The notes beneath the pieces are model-generated. The model was not told the DNA's origin. It searched no databases and worked only from the letters and a program-made list of their open reading frames with translations. A stretch of 64,000 nucleotides of DNA from Apus apus (taxonomy: Eukaryota > Chordata > Aves > Apodiformes > Apodidae), in the NCBI RefSeq assembly GCF_020740795.1, contig NC_067291.1, positions 20,738,780 through 20,802,779 of the forward strand, given 5' to 3'. A program made the translations under genes and the position numbers. Positions 24,231 through 60,600 of the stretch are shown piece by piece (positions within the stretch are counted from its first letter, which is position 1; the number at the start of each line of letters is the position of its first letter).

Positions 24231-24236
24231 TTTATT
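24231..24236 (-). terminator. Candidate proximal TLE3 poly(A) signal AATAAA
   Basis: A perfect AATAAA on the minus strand about 1.27 kb after the stop codon. Use of it would give a UTR roughly half as long. Only transcript ends can tell whether it is active. Confidence 0.35.
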
Positions 24237-25128
24237 TCCCATTACGTCTTTTTTTTGTCTTTTTTTTTTTTTTTCCTTTTCCCCTGTAGTACAAAAGGCT
24301 GAGTTGCAGGCCTGTGCAAGGGAGGGGGTTTTCTTCATCAGAACCTACACACCAGAAGACACAAGACCATAGACAGCCCACAGGACCCTACCAAAGCCAG
24401 CCCCTTCCTTCCCACCCCCCCCCCACCACACACAAACCCTACTTGTTAGCAAACTTGGCTTTTAAAAAAACTGTATTTTAAAGGTTATCAATTCTAATTT
24501 CTTTACTTTCATTTGAATACAAAACACATAAGTTGCTATTATCTTTCGTGGCTCCCTGAGCTGAATTTACTATGCTTTCTTTGAAATCACTCCTCATTGC
24601 TTCTGTCCGAAGACCAAGAAGGGCTTGCGCAGACGATCCCGCAGCGTGGGCTTCCCCTTTGCTTCAAACATACGAGCACAACAAAACGAAAATAATAATA
24701 AAATCCATATATATATAAAAAAAAAAGGAAAAAAAACAAACAAAAAAAAACAAACAAAAACCAAAACAAAGGTGATTGTGTTGCTGATGTCCCATCAGTA
24801 GCCGAGGATCCGAGCCAGCCCCCCGGGGTCCCAGCAGCGTCCCCACCATCACTAACACACCGAACAACGCACGGGTACGACAGTAGGAACAACTTTTCAC
24901 CAGTGGACACCTCTGCTCAGCCTGGGCACGGCAAAGTCACGTCCCCACGGACGCTTCGGGGTGGGGAAAAAAAAAATATTTGAAAACAACTAAAAAAAAA
25001 AATTAAAAAAAAAAAAAAATTGCCACCACCAAAACCATCAGTGGAATTACAATTACAGCAGACGAAAAATACACAACTAGTGTACCGGGAGGGGTCCCCC
25101 ACCCTTCCAATGCTATTTACTAGTCCAT

Positions 25129-25136
25129 TATTTACA
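25129..25136 (-). promoter_or_regulatory. Pumilio response element in the 3' UTR (TGTAAATA)
   Basis: The minus strand reads TGTAAATA, a match to the UGUANAUA Pumilio consensus, about 370 nt after the stop codon. Pumilio proteins repress and destabilise such mRNAs. The match is visible; activity is inferred. Confidence 0.4.
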
Positions 25137-25506
25137 TTTTTCACAAGTCTTATGCAGGATGCACCAAAAAAAAAAAAAAAGTCACAATAAAAAAAGAAGT
25201 CCTTTATAGTGCCACCAAAGCGCAGATGGAAAGAACCAGAGAACCAAAACCAAACCAAAACAAAAAAAATCAAAATAAACCCCAAAACCCTAAAACCAAC
25301 CGGAAAAAAAAAAATATATCTCCGTGTAGGGCTCCAATGTGTGCCATATTTGCAGACCTCCACATAAATCCGTGTGTGTTTGCAGGCAGAGCCCTGCCAG
25401 AGATGGCTGCTCCTTGGCTGAGCCCCGGGGGCCCCCCAGGGCAGCCCCCCAGGGCAGCCCAGTCCCGCCGGTGCCGGAGCCGCCAGCCCTGCGACACAAT
25501 CCACCG

Positions 25507-52466
<26,960 letters not shown>

Positions 52467-52694
52467 GGCAGGGTTGGGGCGCGGTCACTGGAGCCAACCG
52501 CGCCGTGTCTCGTTACGGCGATCACGACGTGCGCTGCTGCCCGGAGCGCTCCCGGAGAGGCCGAGAACTGGAACAAAGAGACGAGAGGAAAGTCCGTGCG
52601 GGGGGCGGAGGAGCGGGAGCGGCAGGAGGGGGGGGGGGGGGGTACAGGGGAAGGGGGGTGGGGGGGTCCGGCCGGCCCGGCTCGCTAAGCGTTC

Positions 52695-52713
52695 TGTGTG
52701 TGTGTGTGTGTGT
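52695..52713. repeat. Short (TG)n microsatellite in 5' UTR region
   Basis: About nine uninterrupted TG units within the TLE3 leader region. Confidence 0.8.
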
Positions 52714-53481
52714 CCCCGTCTCTTCCGCGCAAAGCTCCGCACCGCCGGAGAGGCGCTGCGCGCCCGCGGAGCCCAGCCCGGTCCAGCCCGGCCGCCACCG
52801 CCGGGGCCAGGTGCCGACCCCCGGGGGGGCTCCCCCCTGCCGGCACCGGCAGCCGCGCAGGAAACAAACAAACAAAAAAAACCTTAAAAAATTCAAAATC
52901 ATCCCTCAAAACAAGGGGGAAAAAAAAAAAAAAAAAAAGGGTGAAGGAAAAAAAGCAACAACAACAACAACAACCAACAACAAAACCCAACCAAAACAGC
53001 CCCGGCGGAAGGAGGATCCCGCGGTATTCCTGCTGCCAGGAGAAGGGGGAAGCAAAGCCAGGAACTAACGCCGGAGCACGACGGCCATGGAGGAGAGGAG
53101 GAGGGGGGAGGAAGGCCGTACACATCCGACTTCCCGGGCGCCGCGGACATGCGAAGTGCGAGCGGTGCCTCCGCCGCGGCTCCCCCCGCCCCGGGGGCGG
53201 CCGTTCAGTTCCGTCCAGCCGGTATCGCCGTAACTCCACACGCCATGGCACCGCTCCGGGAGGGGTCCTGGGGACGGAGGGGTCGGGGGGTGGGGAGGGG
53301 GGGGGTTGGGGGGCCCGAGGGCGGCGCACGGAGCCCCCCGCGATGCCGCCGCGGAACGAGGAACACGCGGTCGGCGCCGCCGCCGCCAGAGCGATGGGGC
53401 GAACCGGGAGGGGCGGGGCGGGGCCGGGGAGGCGGGGAAGGGGGGGGGGGGAGAAAACCGGGGCGGCCGCTGAGGCGCTGA

Positions 53482-53558
53482 CCAATAGCGAAGCGGCGAA
53501 CCCACGTGGGGAGAGGGTGAGGAGGGCGCTGATTGGGCGCGGCGGGCGGCGACGTCAC
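53482..53558. promoter_or_regulatory. Promoter site cluster 1: CCAAT, CACGTG palindrome, inverted CCAAT, CRE-like
   Basis: CCAAT at 53,482-53,486, CCCACGTGGG at 53,501-53,510, ATTGG at 53,532-53,536, and CGACGTCA (one mismatch to the palindromic CRE) at 53,550-53,557. Likely binders are NF-Y, USF/MYC-type bHLH-ZIP and CREB/ATF proteins. This is the cluster nearest to exon 1. Confidence 0.6.
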
Positions 53559-54147
53559 AATGGCAGGTTGCGGAGCGCGCAGCGGCGCCGCTGCCCCGCC
53601 CACCGGTTTAACCACGCCCACCACGTTAGCTCCGCCCCTCCCTCCCTCCCCCCCCCCCCCGCCCGGTTCCCCCGGCGGCGGGACCCGCCGAGCTCGGCCC
53701 CGGTTCGTCCCGTTGGACCGGCCGCGCTGCCGGCTGGGCGGGCCGAACCACCGCTCAGCGGGGCCGCCGTGTCACCGCCGCCCAGCCCGGGGCTGGCGGG
53801 AGGGTGAGCGGCCCTTTCTGCCCCCCCCCCCCCCCACCTCCGAGCGGCTTTCACGGGGGGACACGGATAACGTCATTGCCGTGACACCCTCCCGCCAAGC
53901 GGCTGCGGCGCCTTTCGAGGGGTGACACCCGGGCTGGGGCCGCCTGGGACGCGCCCCCCCCGTTATAACCGGGGGGCTGCGCTCCGGGAGGGGCTGTGGG
54001 GCGGGGGGGAAACCGGCACCCCGGGACAGGCGGGGAGCACCCCCCTCCGAAGCGGGGGGCCTGCCCCCCAGGAGCGGCGGGGCACCCCCGGGAGCGAAGA
54101 GCAGCGCCCCCAAAACGGGGGCAGCCGCGACCCCCCGGCCGGGCACA

Positions 54148-54269
54148 AAATGGCTGCTCTCGCTGACGTCACACCGAGCCTCCCCGCCCCACGTGGGGCA
54201 AACCCCACCTCCTCCCTCCCTTTAACCAATCGGAACAAGCCCAGCGGCCTCTTCCTCTCATCCCATTGG
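54148..54269. promoter_or_regulatory. Promoter site cluster 2: YY1-like, perfect CRE, CACGTG palindrome, two CCAAT boxes
   Basis: AAAATGGCTGC (YY1-like) starts at about 54,147. A perfect TGACGTCA lies at 54,164-54,171, CCCCACGTGGGG at 54,187-54,198, CCAAT at 54,226-54,230 and ATTGG at 54,265-54,269. It could drive an alternative TLE3 start or a divergent transcript. Confidence 0.55.
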
Positions 54270-54365
54270 CTGAGCCGGGCCGGGCTGCCCGCGGCGGGGA
54301 GGCCGCTGTCAATCAAAGCCACGAGGGGCCGGCGCGGTGACAAACGCCGCTGCGGAGCCCCCCCC

Positions 54366-54412
54366 CGTGTCCGTGTCTGCGTGTGTGTGTGTGCGTGTGT
54401 GTGTGTGTGTGT

Positions 54413-54448
<36 letters not shown>
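54366..54448. repeat. (TG)n microsatellite
   Basis: About 80 bp of nearly pure TG repeat with a few C and A interruptions, inside the CpG island. It can adopt Z-DNA and is likely polymorphic. Confidence 0.9.
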
Positions 54449-54451
<3 letters not shown>

Positions 54452-54965
54452 CGCCCGCCATGGCGGCTTAATTAGCTCGGGATGGCTTTTCCTCCCAGCT
54501 CAAACAATCTGTCACTGCCGCGCGGCGGAGGCAGCCGGGCATAAAAAAGTAAGCAGAGGCTAAATATCAATTTGATTTTGTGTATCAAAGGGATGCTGGA
54601 ATACGGGGGGGGGGGGTGTGGAGTTTCTCCCCAGTAATGAAACGGAGCCCTGAGAATAATAAAAGGGTGGGGGAAAAACAACACCCTCCGAAAGCCGCCC
54701 CCCAAGCCGGTCCCTCTGGCACGCAGGGTAATGCCCCTTCCACCCTGCGGGCGGGGGTCTGGGGTCCGTCCCCCCCCCACGCCGCCGGTGGGGGTCGGAG
54801 TGGGGCCTCCCCGCTGCACCCCAGGGGTGAAGGGGGGGGGTGGCGGTGCGGGGGTCCCGCAGCCGGTGCGGGGACAGGGGTGCGGGGAGGGTTGGGGGGG
54901 CTCGGAGCTGCCCACCCCCCCCGCCTTCTCGAGGTCCCGCCGCTAATTGGGTGCGTTCCGGCTGT

Positions 54966-55044
54966 TGACGTGACAAGAAGTGTCAGGGCCGGGCGCTGCC
55001 CATTGGCCACCGCGGGCGGCCCCGCCCTGTCCCCACGTGGGGAC
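54966..55044. promoter_or_regulatory. Promoter site cluster 3: CRE-like, inverted CCAAT, 16-bp CACGTG palindrome
   Basis: TGACGTGA at 54,966-54,973, ATTGG at 55,002-55,006, and the perfect palindrome GTCCCCACGTGGGGAC at 55,029-55,044. It repeats the same combination of sites as the two clusters closer to TLE3. Confidence 0.5.
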
Positions 55045-55150
55045 CGGCCGGAGGGGCGGGAGCGACGGGAAACCCGGCACGGAACCCGCTCCCGGAGCCG
55101 GAGCCACCGCGCTGCAATCACAACACACACACCCCCCACCCCCCCCGGCT

Positions 55151-56100
55151 TCTCCTGCCCACCCCCTCTTCACCCTTTCGGCCTCCTTTTCCTTCTAGTT
55201 TTTAAATTTCTCCTCCCTTTTGCTTCTCCTCTGCAGAAGCAGCAAATTCCCTGGGCTGGAAGGGGCGGACGCACATGGTGTGGGGGGGGCACATCGGGGT
55301 GCCAAAGCCTCCCTGGGACCCCAGGAGACCGGCTGCTTGTGTCAGGCCAGCAGCAACCGGGGGAGCGCCCGTGCAAGCCGGTGGGGGTCAACACGGGCCC
55401 ACGGCGCTTCCCACCGCCCCGGGCGGGGGGCTCCTGGGACCGCCTGTGCCCAAGCAAACGGCAAAACAAAAAAAAATCAGTGGCAGCCGGTAACTCTGAA
55501 AATATGAATGTTGGAAACGGTGCTTATTTTCCCCGCGAAGTGCTCTCTCTGGCAGTTTGTTCTCCCGAGTGCATCCCAGGCGACATCTATTTAGTTGAGA
55601 AACGTGAAGGGTGCTCCCGGTGTCACAGGGTGTCATCGATCCCAGGAGGATGCTGGAGCAAAGGCAGCAGCACCTGGAAACCCTTCCCCCGGGAGCAGGA
55701 GAGGGGCTGCCCTTCCTCCTCACCCCGCTCCTCCTCGCCACCCGCAGGGCCAGCGGCTGCCGCAGCTTCCCGCGGGCTGATGGAGGACGGAGGGATCTGG
55801 GATAATTCTCCAAATTGTTGCACTTTGGCCTCAGCCGCGTGTTCCTGGGTTTGCGGATATTTGTTCATTTCTCATGGTCTGAGGAAGGTTAATTGATCTT
55901 CCCCTTGGCAGGCCCGTGGTAACCCGGGGTTTGGTGCTGCTGGGTGCTGAGCCCCTGTGCCGTCTGCTGAGCACTGACATTCCCTGGAGGTCCTCGCTCT
56001 GCGCCCAATCGAGCTGAAAATGCACCCAAACCCGGGGTGATTCCAGCAGTGGGGCTGAGCCAACCCTTCTGCCCGAGGGGCTTTAAGTCAGTGGACATGG
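55151..56100. other. Upstream flank, no gene recognised
   Basis: Transition from CpG island to ordinary DNA. Long open frames extend here only because stop codons are rare in GC-rich sequence. Confidence 0.4.
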
Positions 56101-56119
56101 GGACAGGAGCGGAAAGCAG

Positions 56120-56545
56120 CGGTTTTGCACTGAAAATTCACTTCATTGCTGAAAATAGAACACATTAGAGGAGCTGCTTCCCTCCCTCGGTGATACTTAT
56201 GGACAAATTCTGATTTTTATTTAATGGTTTCCCCGAAAAGGTTGTAATTTTCTTCACATTCCCATCCAGCCGTAGCTCCCGAGCTGTTGTGGTGAACTCA
56301 AACGACCGAGAATGCCTCTCGTTAATTGCTATTCCTCGTGCTAGGACTGTACTGAAATAGCAGATGTTTTATTTTAGCTTATTAAAACTCACCTGATTGA
56401 AAAAAAAATATAAAAATCCATTAGGGGTGAAAGGAAACGTTCTGGCTCCTATTGATTTAAAATCTACTTAAATTGATATTTGCATATTCCAATTATAAAC
56501 CATTATATTTTTCCTATAAGTTGTTTTTTTCTTCTTCTTTTTAAT
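56120..56545. promoter_or_regulatory. Candidate conserved element with perfect octamer
   Basis: Unique AT-rich block about 3 kb upstream of the first promoter cluster. It contains ATTTGCAT at 56,478-56,485, CTCGTTAATTGC and GTTTTATTTTAGC. POU-factor and homeodomain binding is plausible. Confidence 0.42.
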
Positions 56546-58715
56546 GATCCTAGAAAAGGCCTCAGTGGCAGAAGCCACCGTGTCCTCTCCCAGCCCACGA
56601 TGCCTTCGTCACCACAGGCCGGGGATGCCACATCCCTCCTCTGGGGAGGATGAGGGGAGGCGAGGAGGGGACAGGGATGTTCCCATTCGCCTGCTGTGGG
56701 GGAAACCTCGGGCTCAGCTTCTGGGCAGGGGGTGTTGTGACACCCTCCCGTCCCCACCGCGATGCCGCCCTTCGGGGAAACCGTCTGAGTTGCCCTTCCT
56801 CTTCCCAAACGGCCTCTGCGGGGAAAAAGCCGCCGTGCCCCGGGTCCCGCACGGGTCACCCCGGCTGGCCCCGGTGCTCCGTGTCCCACGGCACGGCTGT
56901 GAGAAACAGGAGGGGAAGAAACCGCAGGGTGAGGCTTGTTGCAGGTGGTGGGGGCTGAAGGTCCGCACAGACACACACTTTTCACCTCCCAGCAGCAGCT
57001 TCCCAACGACTTCCTCGGACCAGCTGGATTTGCTGCTCGGGCGCAGAGAAGGCGGCGGGGGGCAGAGCACACAAACACACACATGCACACACGTGCACAC
57101 CGATGCACACCCTCACGCAAGCCCCCCCCGGCCCCTCCCGGTCCCCTCCTCGCCCCCCCGGTGCCGAGCCCGGTGCTCCCCTGCGCGGCTGCGTGACGGC
57201 GGCCGCTCCGAGCGCTGCCTTTATCGGTTGACAAGCGGGTCCCGGCCCCGGTCAACAGCGTGTGTTTACATTTCAGGTGACACTATCTGCCCTCCGAGCA
57301 GGGCAGGACCCTGCCTGCCAAATTTCCTTTAGCTTTCAAGTTTATCTAAACAAGGCTTTCAGAGGCGGGCAGGCAGCGCAACGCATACCAATGCCCGGCC
57401 GCAGAGCCAGCACAGCTACCGGGGCACGTTTGTTTTGCTTTGTGGGGAAGCTCGTCTTATCTGCTTTTGGCAGGAAGGTTTTACAGGGCCCCCCCCGGCA
57501 AGAGGGTTCAATCCTGGAACCGCTTCCGGCACCAGCATCCCCCGCAGGGCTGGGGACAGCAATAGCCTCTTGAAGATTTGGGTGTTGCTGCTGCCGATGC
57601 TCTGAGCACACGGAGCCAGCCCGAGCAAAGCACCTGCACGACATACCGAAATTCTGCAGGTTTTCCTTTTTTTTTCCTCTTCAGAGCAAATCCAGGTGAA
57701 AAAATCAGCCCACCCAAACCTGCACAATGGCAGAGGATGGTGGGAAAGGGCCTGAATTCCTGCTGCATGGATCAGAGCCCTGACCCGAGCCTGCAGCCGC
57801 CGGGCTCCTCCTCAGGCCCCTCGGCAGAACTTTGGGGTCAGGAGCTTTCTCTCTGCTCCAGAGCAACTGAAAAAGAACCAGAACACCGGGCCGGGTCCCC
57901 ACCAAGAAGGTGCCGGGACTTTTCCGAGCCTGGGCAGCCCCACGGGAAGAGCGTCGTTGCTGGTGTTGCCACAACAGGCCCCGATTACCCCGTCCTTTCA
58001 CAAGCAAAAACTCCCATTGACCTCACCCTCATCCGCGGGATTTGCTTGAGCAATCCAGCCCAGCCCAGCCCAGTGCCCGGGAGGGTGGGCCGGGGGCAGC
58101 CAACCTGCTCCGGACCTGCTGCAAACTCCTCCCAGCACCGAACATGGGCCTGAGCCTCACGAGAAGAATTTTTCTCCCCGTTGTTGGGACAGGAGATGTG
58201 AGGAGATGAGTAAGGGGTAGGGATGGAGGTACAAATGGTGCTGGAGGCAGGGAGAGCCCCAGGATCTTTTGGATCCAGGCGTCCCACCTGCCAAGGAAGC
58301 CTCAGCCCCTCTGTCATTTGTAAAGTTTTGGCCAACAAGTTGGGCCCAACGCGAGAAGCAGGTGGAGGGATGGGGCCCAGGACCCATGAACAGGATTCAG
58401 CTGCAGCTCAGCTCCAAATCCAGCAGCTCCGGCACTGCCGGCTCCACCAAACAACTCTCCGTGTCCAAACCACGATGGGGCAAATACGGCATCAGGGAAA
58501 TCTCTGCAGACAGGGACGGGGTGTTCCTGCCCCTCTGCCTGTCTCCCTGCCCACACCCAGCCCCGCTGCAGCCCCGTGCCCTTACTTCCATTTAAAACCA
58601 GGCTGGGATGTAGGAGGGAGTGGAGAGCCCGGCAGGGAGAGCAGGATCGGCCGTGCCCGTGGAGCTTCCCCGGGCACCGGGGCCAGCCCCTCGCCAGCCT
58701 CCCTGCGGGCAGAGC
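56546..58715. other. Upstream flank, no gene recognised
   Basis: GC-moderate DNA with a short CA-type repeat at about 57,066-57,112. A smaller AT-rich stretch lies at about 57,255-57,360. Frames lack family features. Confidence 0.38.
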
Positions 58716-58719
58716 CAGG

Positions 58720-58812
58720 GTGCTCAGGGATGCTCAGGAGTGCTCAGGGATGCTCAGGGATGCTCCGGGTGCTCAGGGATGCTCAGGGTGCTCAGGGTGC
58801 TCAGGGATGCTC
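58720..58812. repeat. Short tandem repeat (TGCTCAGGGA)
   Basis: Eight or nine 10-12 bp units alternating between TGCTCAGGGA and GTGCTCAGGG. Confidence 0.88.
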
Positions 58813-58894
58813 CCGCCTGGGGAGCCCGGCCCGCGGGCGCTCACCTGCCCTCCCTGCCCGGAGCGAGCAGCTCAGCCCAGGCGTTTGCTGTTCA

Positions 58895-59100
58895 CTGTCT
58901 AATTATAGATATTATATTGCAAATGGCTTTTGGGCCTGCTAATGGTATTACTGGTGTTATTCTTCTACTTGTTAATTATAACCAATTTGTTTGGGATGCC
59001 TTCCCAGTTTTCGTCTGTAATTGCTCTCTCCATTCCCTGATGACTGTGACTCAGCAGAAACTCCTCAGTTTCGCTCAGGGATGATATTACTCTTTGTCTC
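58895..59100. promoter_or_regulatory. Candidate conserved element with AP-1/ARE-type site
   Basis: Unique AT-rich block with GTCTAATTATAGATATT, CTTGTTAATTATAACC and TGACTCAGC at 59,047-59,055, which matches AP-1 and Maf/NRF2-type sites. Confidence 0.4.
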
Positions 59101-59395
59101 TCCTGCCAAGCAGCCGGCTGCAGCGGGGCTACCGCTCCCGCCCCGCCGGTGGCCACCCTGCAGCCCGCGGCGAGCGGCTCGGGCACCCGGCGGGACCCGG
59201 TGGCGGCGGGGCTGGCGGCGGGGCTGGCCGGGGAGGGGACAGTGGCCGCCTGGCTGCCGGGCTCCCTGTCCTCCCGTGTGGCAGCGCCTGCCACAGCCGG
59301 TGGGCTCGGCGCTGGGGATGCTCATGAGCAACTGGCTGGATCACGGCTGCGGCCCATAAACCATCCCAGGATCCTGCCTGAGACAGCCCGGCCGG
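59101..59395. other. CpG-rich patch
   Basis: GC- and CpG-dense stretch (for example GGCGGCGGGGCTGGCGGCGG) directly between two AT-rich candidate elements. No gene is attached. Confidence 0.4.
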
Positions 59396-59399
59396 GCTC

Positions 59400-59720
59400 G
59401 GTGTGACTAAAAGCTTAGCTAAGGCATGAGGAAAATATTAAACGGATTGTTTTCTTTTTATTATTGCTACATTCTAAAGAAGTTTGCTCTTCTCCTCTCC
59501 CCGGCATTAACTGCAGATAAGTTATTTGGAAAGAGAGCATTTCACCAGAACAGCCGTTCAAGTAGCCTAATACACACATTAGAGTCTATTTGCACTTAAA
59601 AGAAGTGGGAGGTATTAAATCAGCCTCTGGCCAGATAATCATTGTATAAACAAGAGCTGTTCACTCCTACTTGATAGCACTGATAGCAAGGGAAAGGAAA
59701 ACAGCCCTGCAGTGTCATGA
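59400..59720. promoter_or_regulatory. Candidate conserved AT-rich element
   Basis: Unique sequence with AATATTAAACGGATTG, GCAGATAAGTTATTTGG and CCAGATAATCATTG. Candidate only. Confidence 0.38.
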
Positions 59721-59965
59721 CCAACCTGACCCGACATGTTTTAAGTCTGAGGAAAAAAAAAAACCAAAACAAAAAACAACAAACCCCTGCTAGTTCACGG
59801 CTGCCCGGGCGCTGGGAGGTGGCTGCCAGCACGGGCTCTGCGGGCAGGGATGTTCCTCCTGCCTGCCCAGCATCCAAAACCTGCCCTGCATCTCTGCCAG
59901 CACCTTCCCACACCGGAACCTTGTCCTGGGAGCAGCTCTCATACCTGAGGGTCCAGCGACAGTGT

Positions 59966-60600
59966 CACAGAACCCCAGACTAGTTTGGGTGAAAAGGGAC
60001 CTTAAAGACCATCTAGTCCTAATCCCTGCATGGGCAGGGACACCTCCCAGCAGCCCAGGCTGCTCCAAGCCCCATCCAACCTGCCCTTCAACACTGCCAG
60101 GGATGGGGCAGCCACAGCTTCCCTGGGCAACCTGGGCCAGGGTCTCCCCACCCTCACAGCAAAGAACTTCCTCAGATCTCATCTCAATCTCCCCTTTTCA
60201 GCTTCAAACTGTTCCCCCTGTTCCATCCCTCCCTGCCCCTTGTCCCAAGTCCCTCCCCAGCTTTCTTGGAGCCCCTTCAGGCACTGGAAGGTGCTCTAAG
60301 GTCTCCCTGGAGCCTTCTCTTCTCCAGGCTGAGCATCCCAACTCTCCCAGCCTGTCTCCAGAGCAGAGCTGCTCCAGCCCTTGGGTCATCTCTGGGGCCT
60401 CCTCTGGTCTCACTCAAACAACTCCATGTCCTTCTTGTGTTGGGGACCCCAGAGCTGGACCCAGCCCTGCAGGGGGTTCTCACCAGAGCAGAGGGGAACA
60501 ACCCCCTCCCTTGCCCTGCTGGTCACACTGCTGAGGATGCAGCCCAGGACATGGCTGGTTTCTGGGCTGCTGACATGCTGGCATCAACAAGAGAAGCAGT
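59966..60600 (-). mobile_element. CR1 LINE 3' fragment (minus orientation), longest in the window
   Basis: Over 600 bp of CR1 from the 3' end CACAGAACCCCAGACTAGTT through CCAGGCTGAGCATCCCAAC and GCTGGACCCAGCCCTGC to CACACTGCTGAGGATGCAGC. Confidence 0.93.

Larger units (their letters stand above)
23240..25506 (-). other. TLE3: Probable TLE3 3' UTR
   Basis: Sequence after the stop codon is low in CpG and contains many A/T tracts. Read on the minus strand it runs to AATAAA at 23263-23258. The final 150 nt resemble a typical conserved UTR tail. No CR1 lies inside it, although CR1s abound just beyond both ends. The exact cleavage point is inferred, probably about 10-30 nt past the signal. Confidence 0.6.
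52467..53570 (-). promoter_or_regulatory. TLE3 5' UTR and proximal promoter region
   Basis: Extremely GC-rich sequence directly upstream of the start codon, with a U-rich interruption (on the minus strand) at about 52,860-53,010. No TATA box is evident. CCAAT, CACGTG and CRE-like boxes cluster at 53,482-53,558, so transcription probably starts between there and about 53,000. The exact start is not visible. Confidence 0.6.

Noticed and set aside
53482..53510. ER-stress element (CCAAT-N9-CCACG)
   Set aside because: CCAAT and CCACG are present but separated by 15 nt, not nine, so the spacing does not fit.
52698..53807. 369-codon plus-strand open frame over the promoter
   Set aside because: Same cause: a GC-rich leader and promoter read in a frame without stops, with a poly-Gln/Lys stretch from short repeats.
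54580..55896. 438-codon plus-strand open frame upstream of TLE3
   Set aside because: It runs through CpG-island sequence where stops are rare. The peptide is low-complexity Gly/Pro/Arg with no domain.
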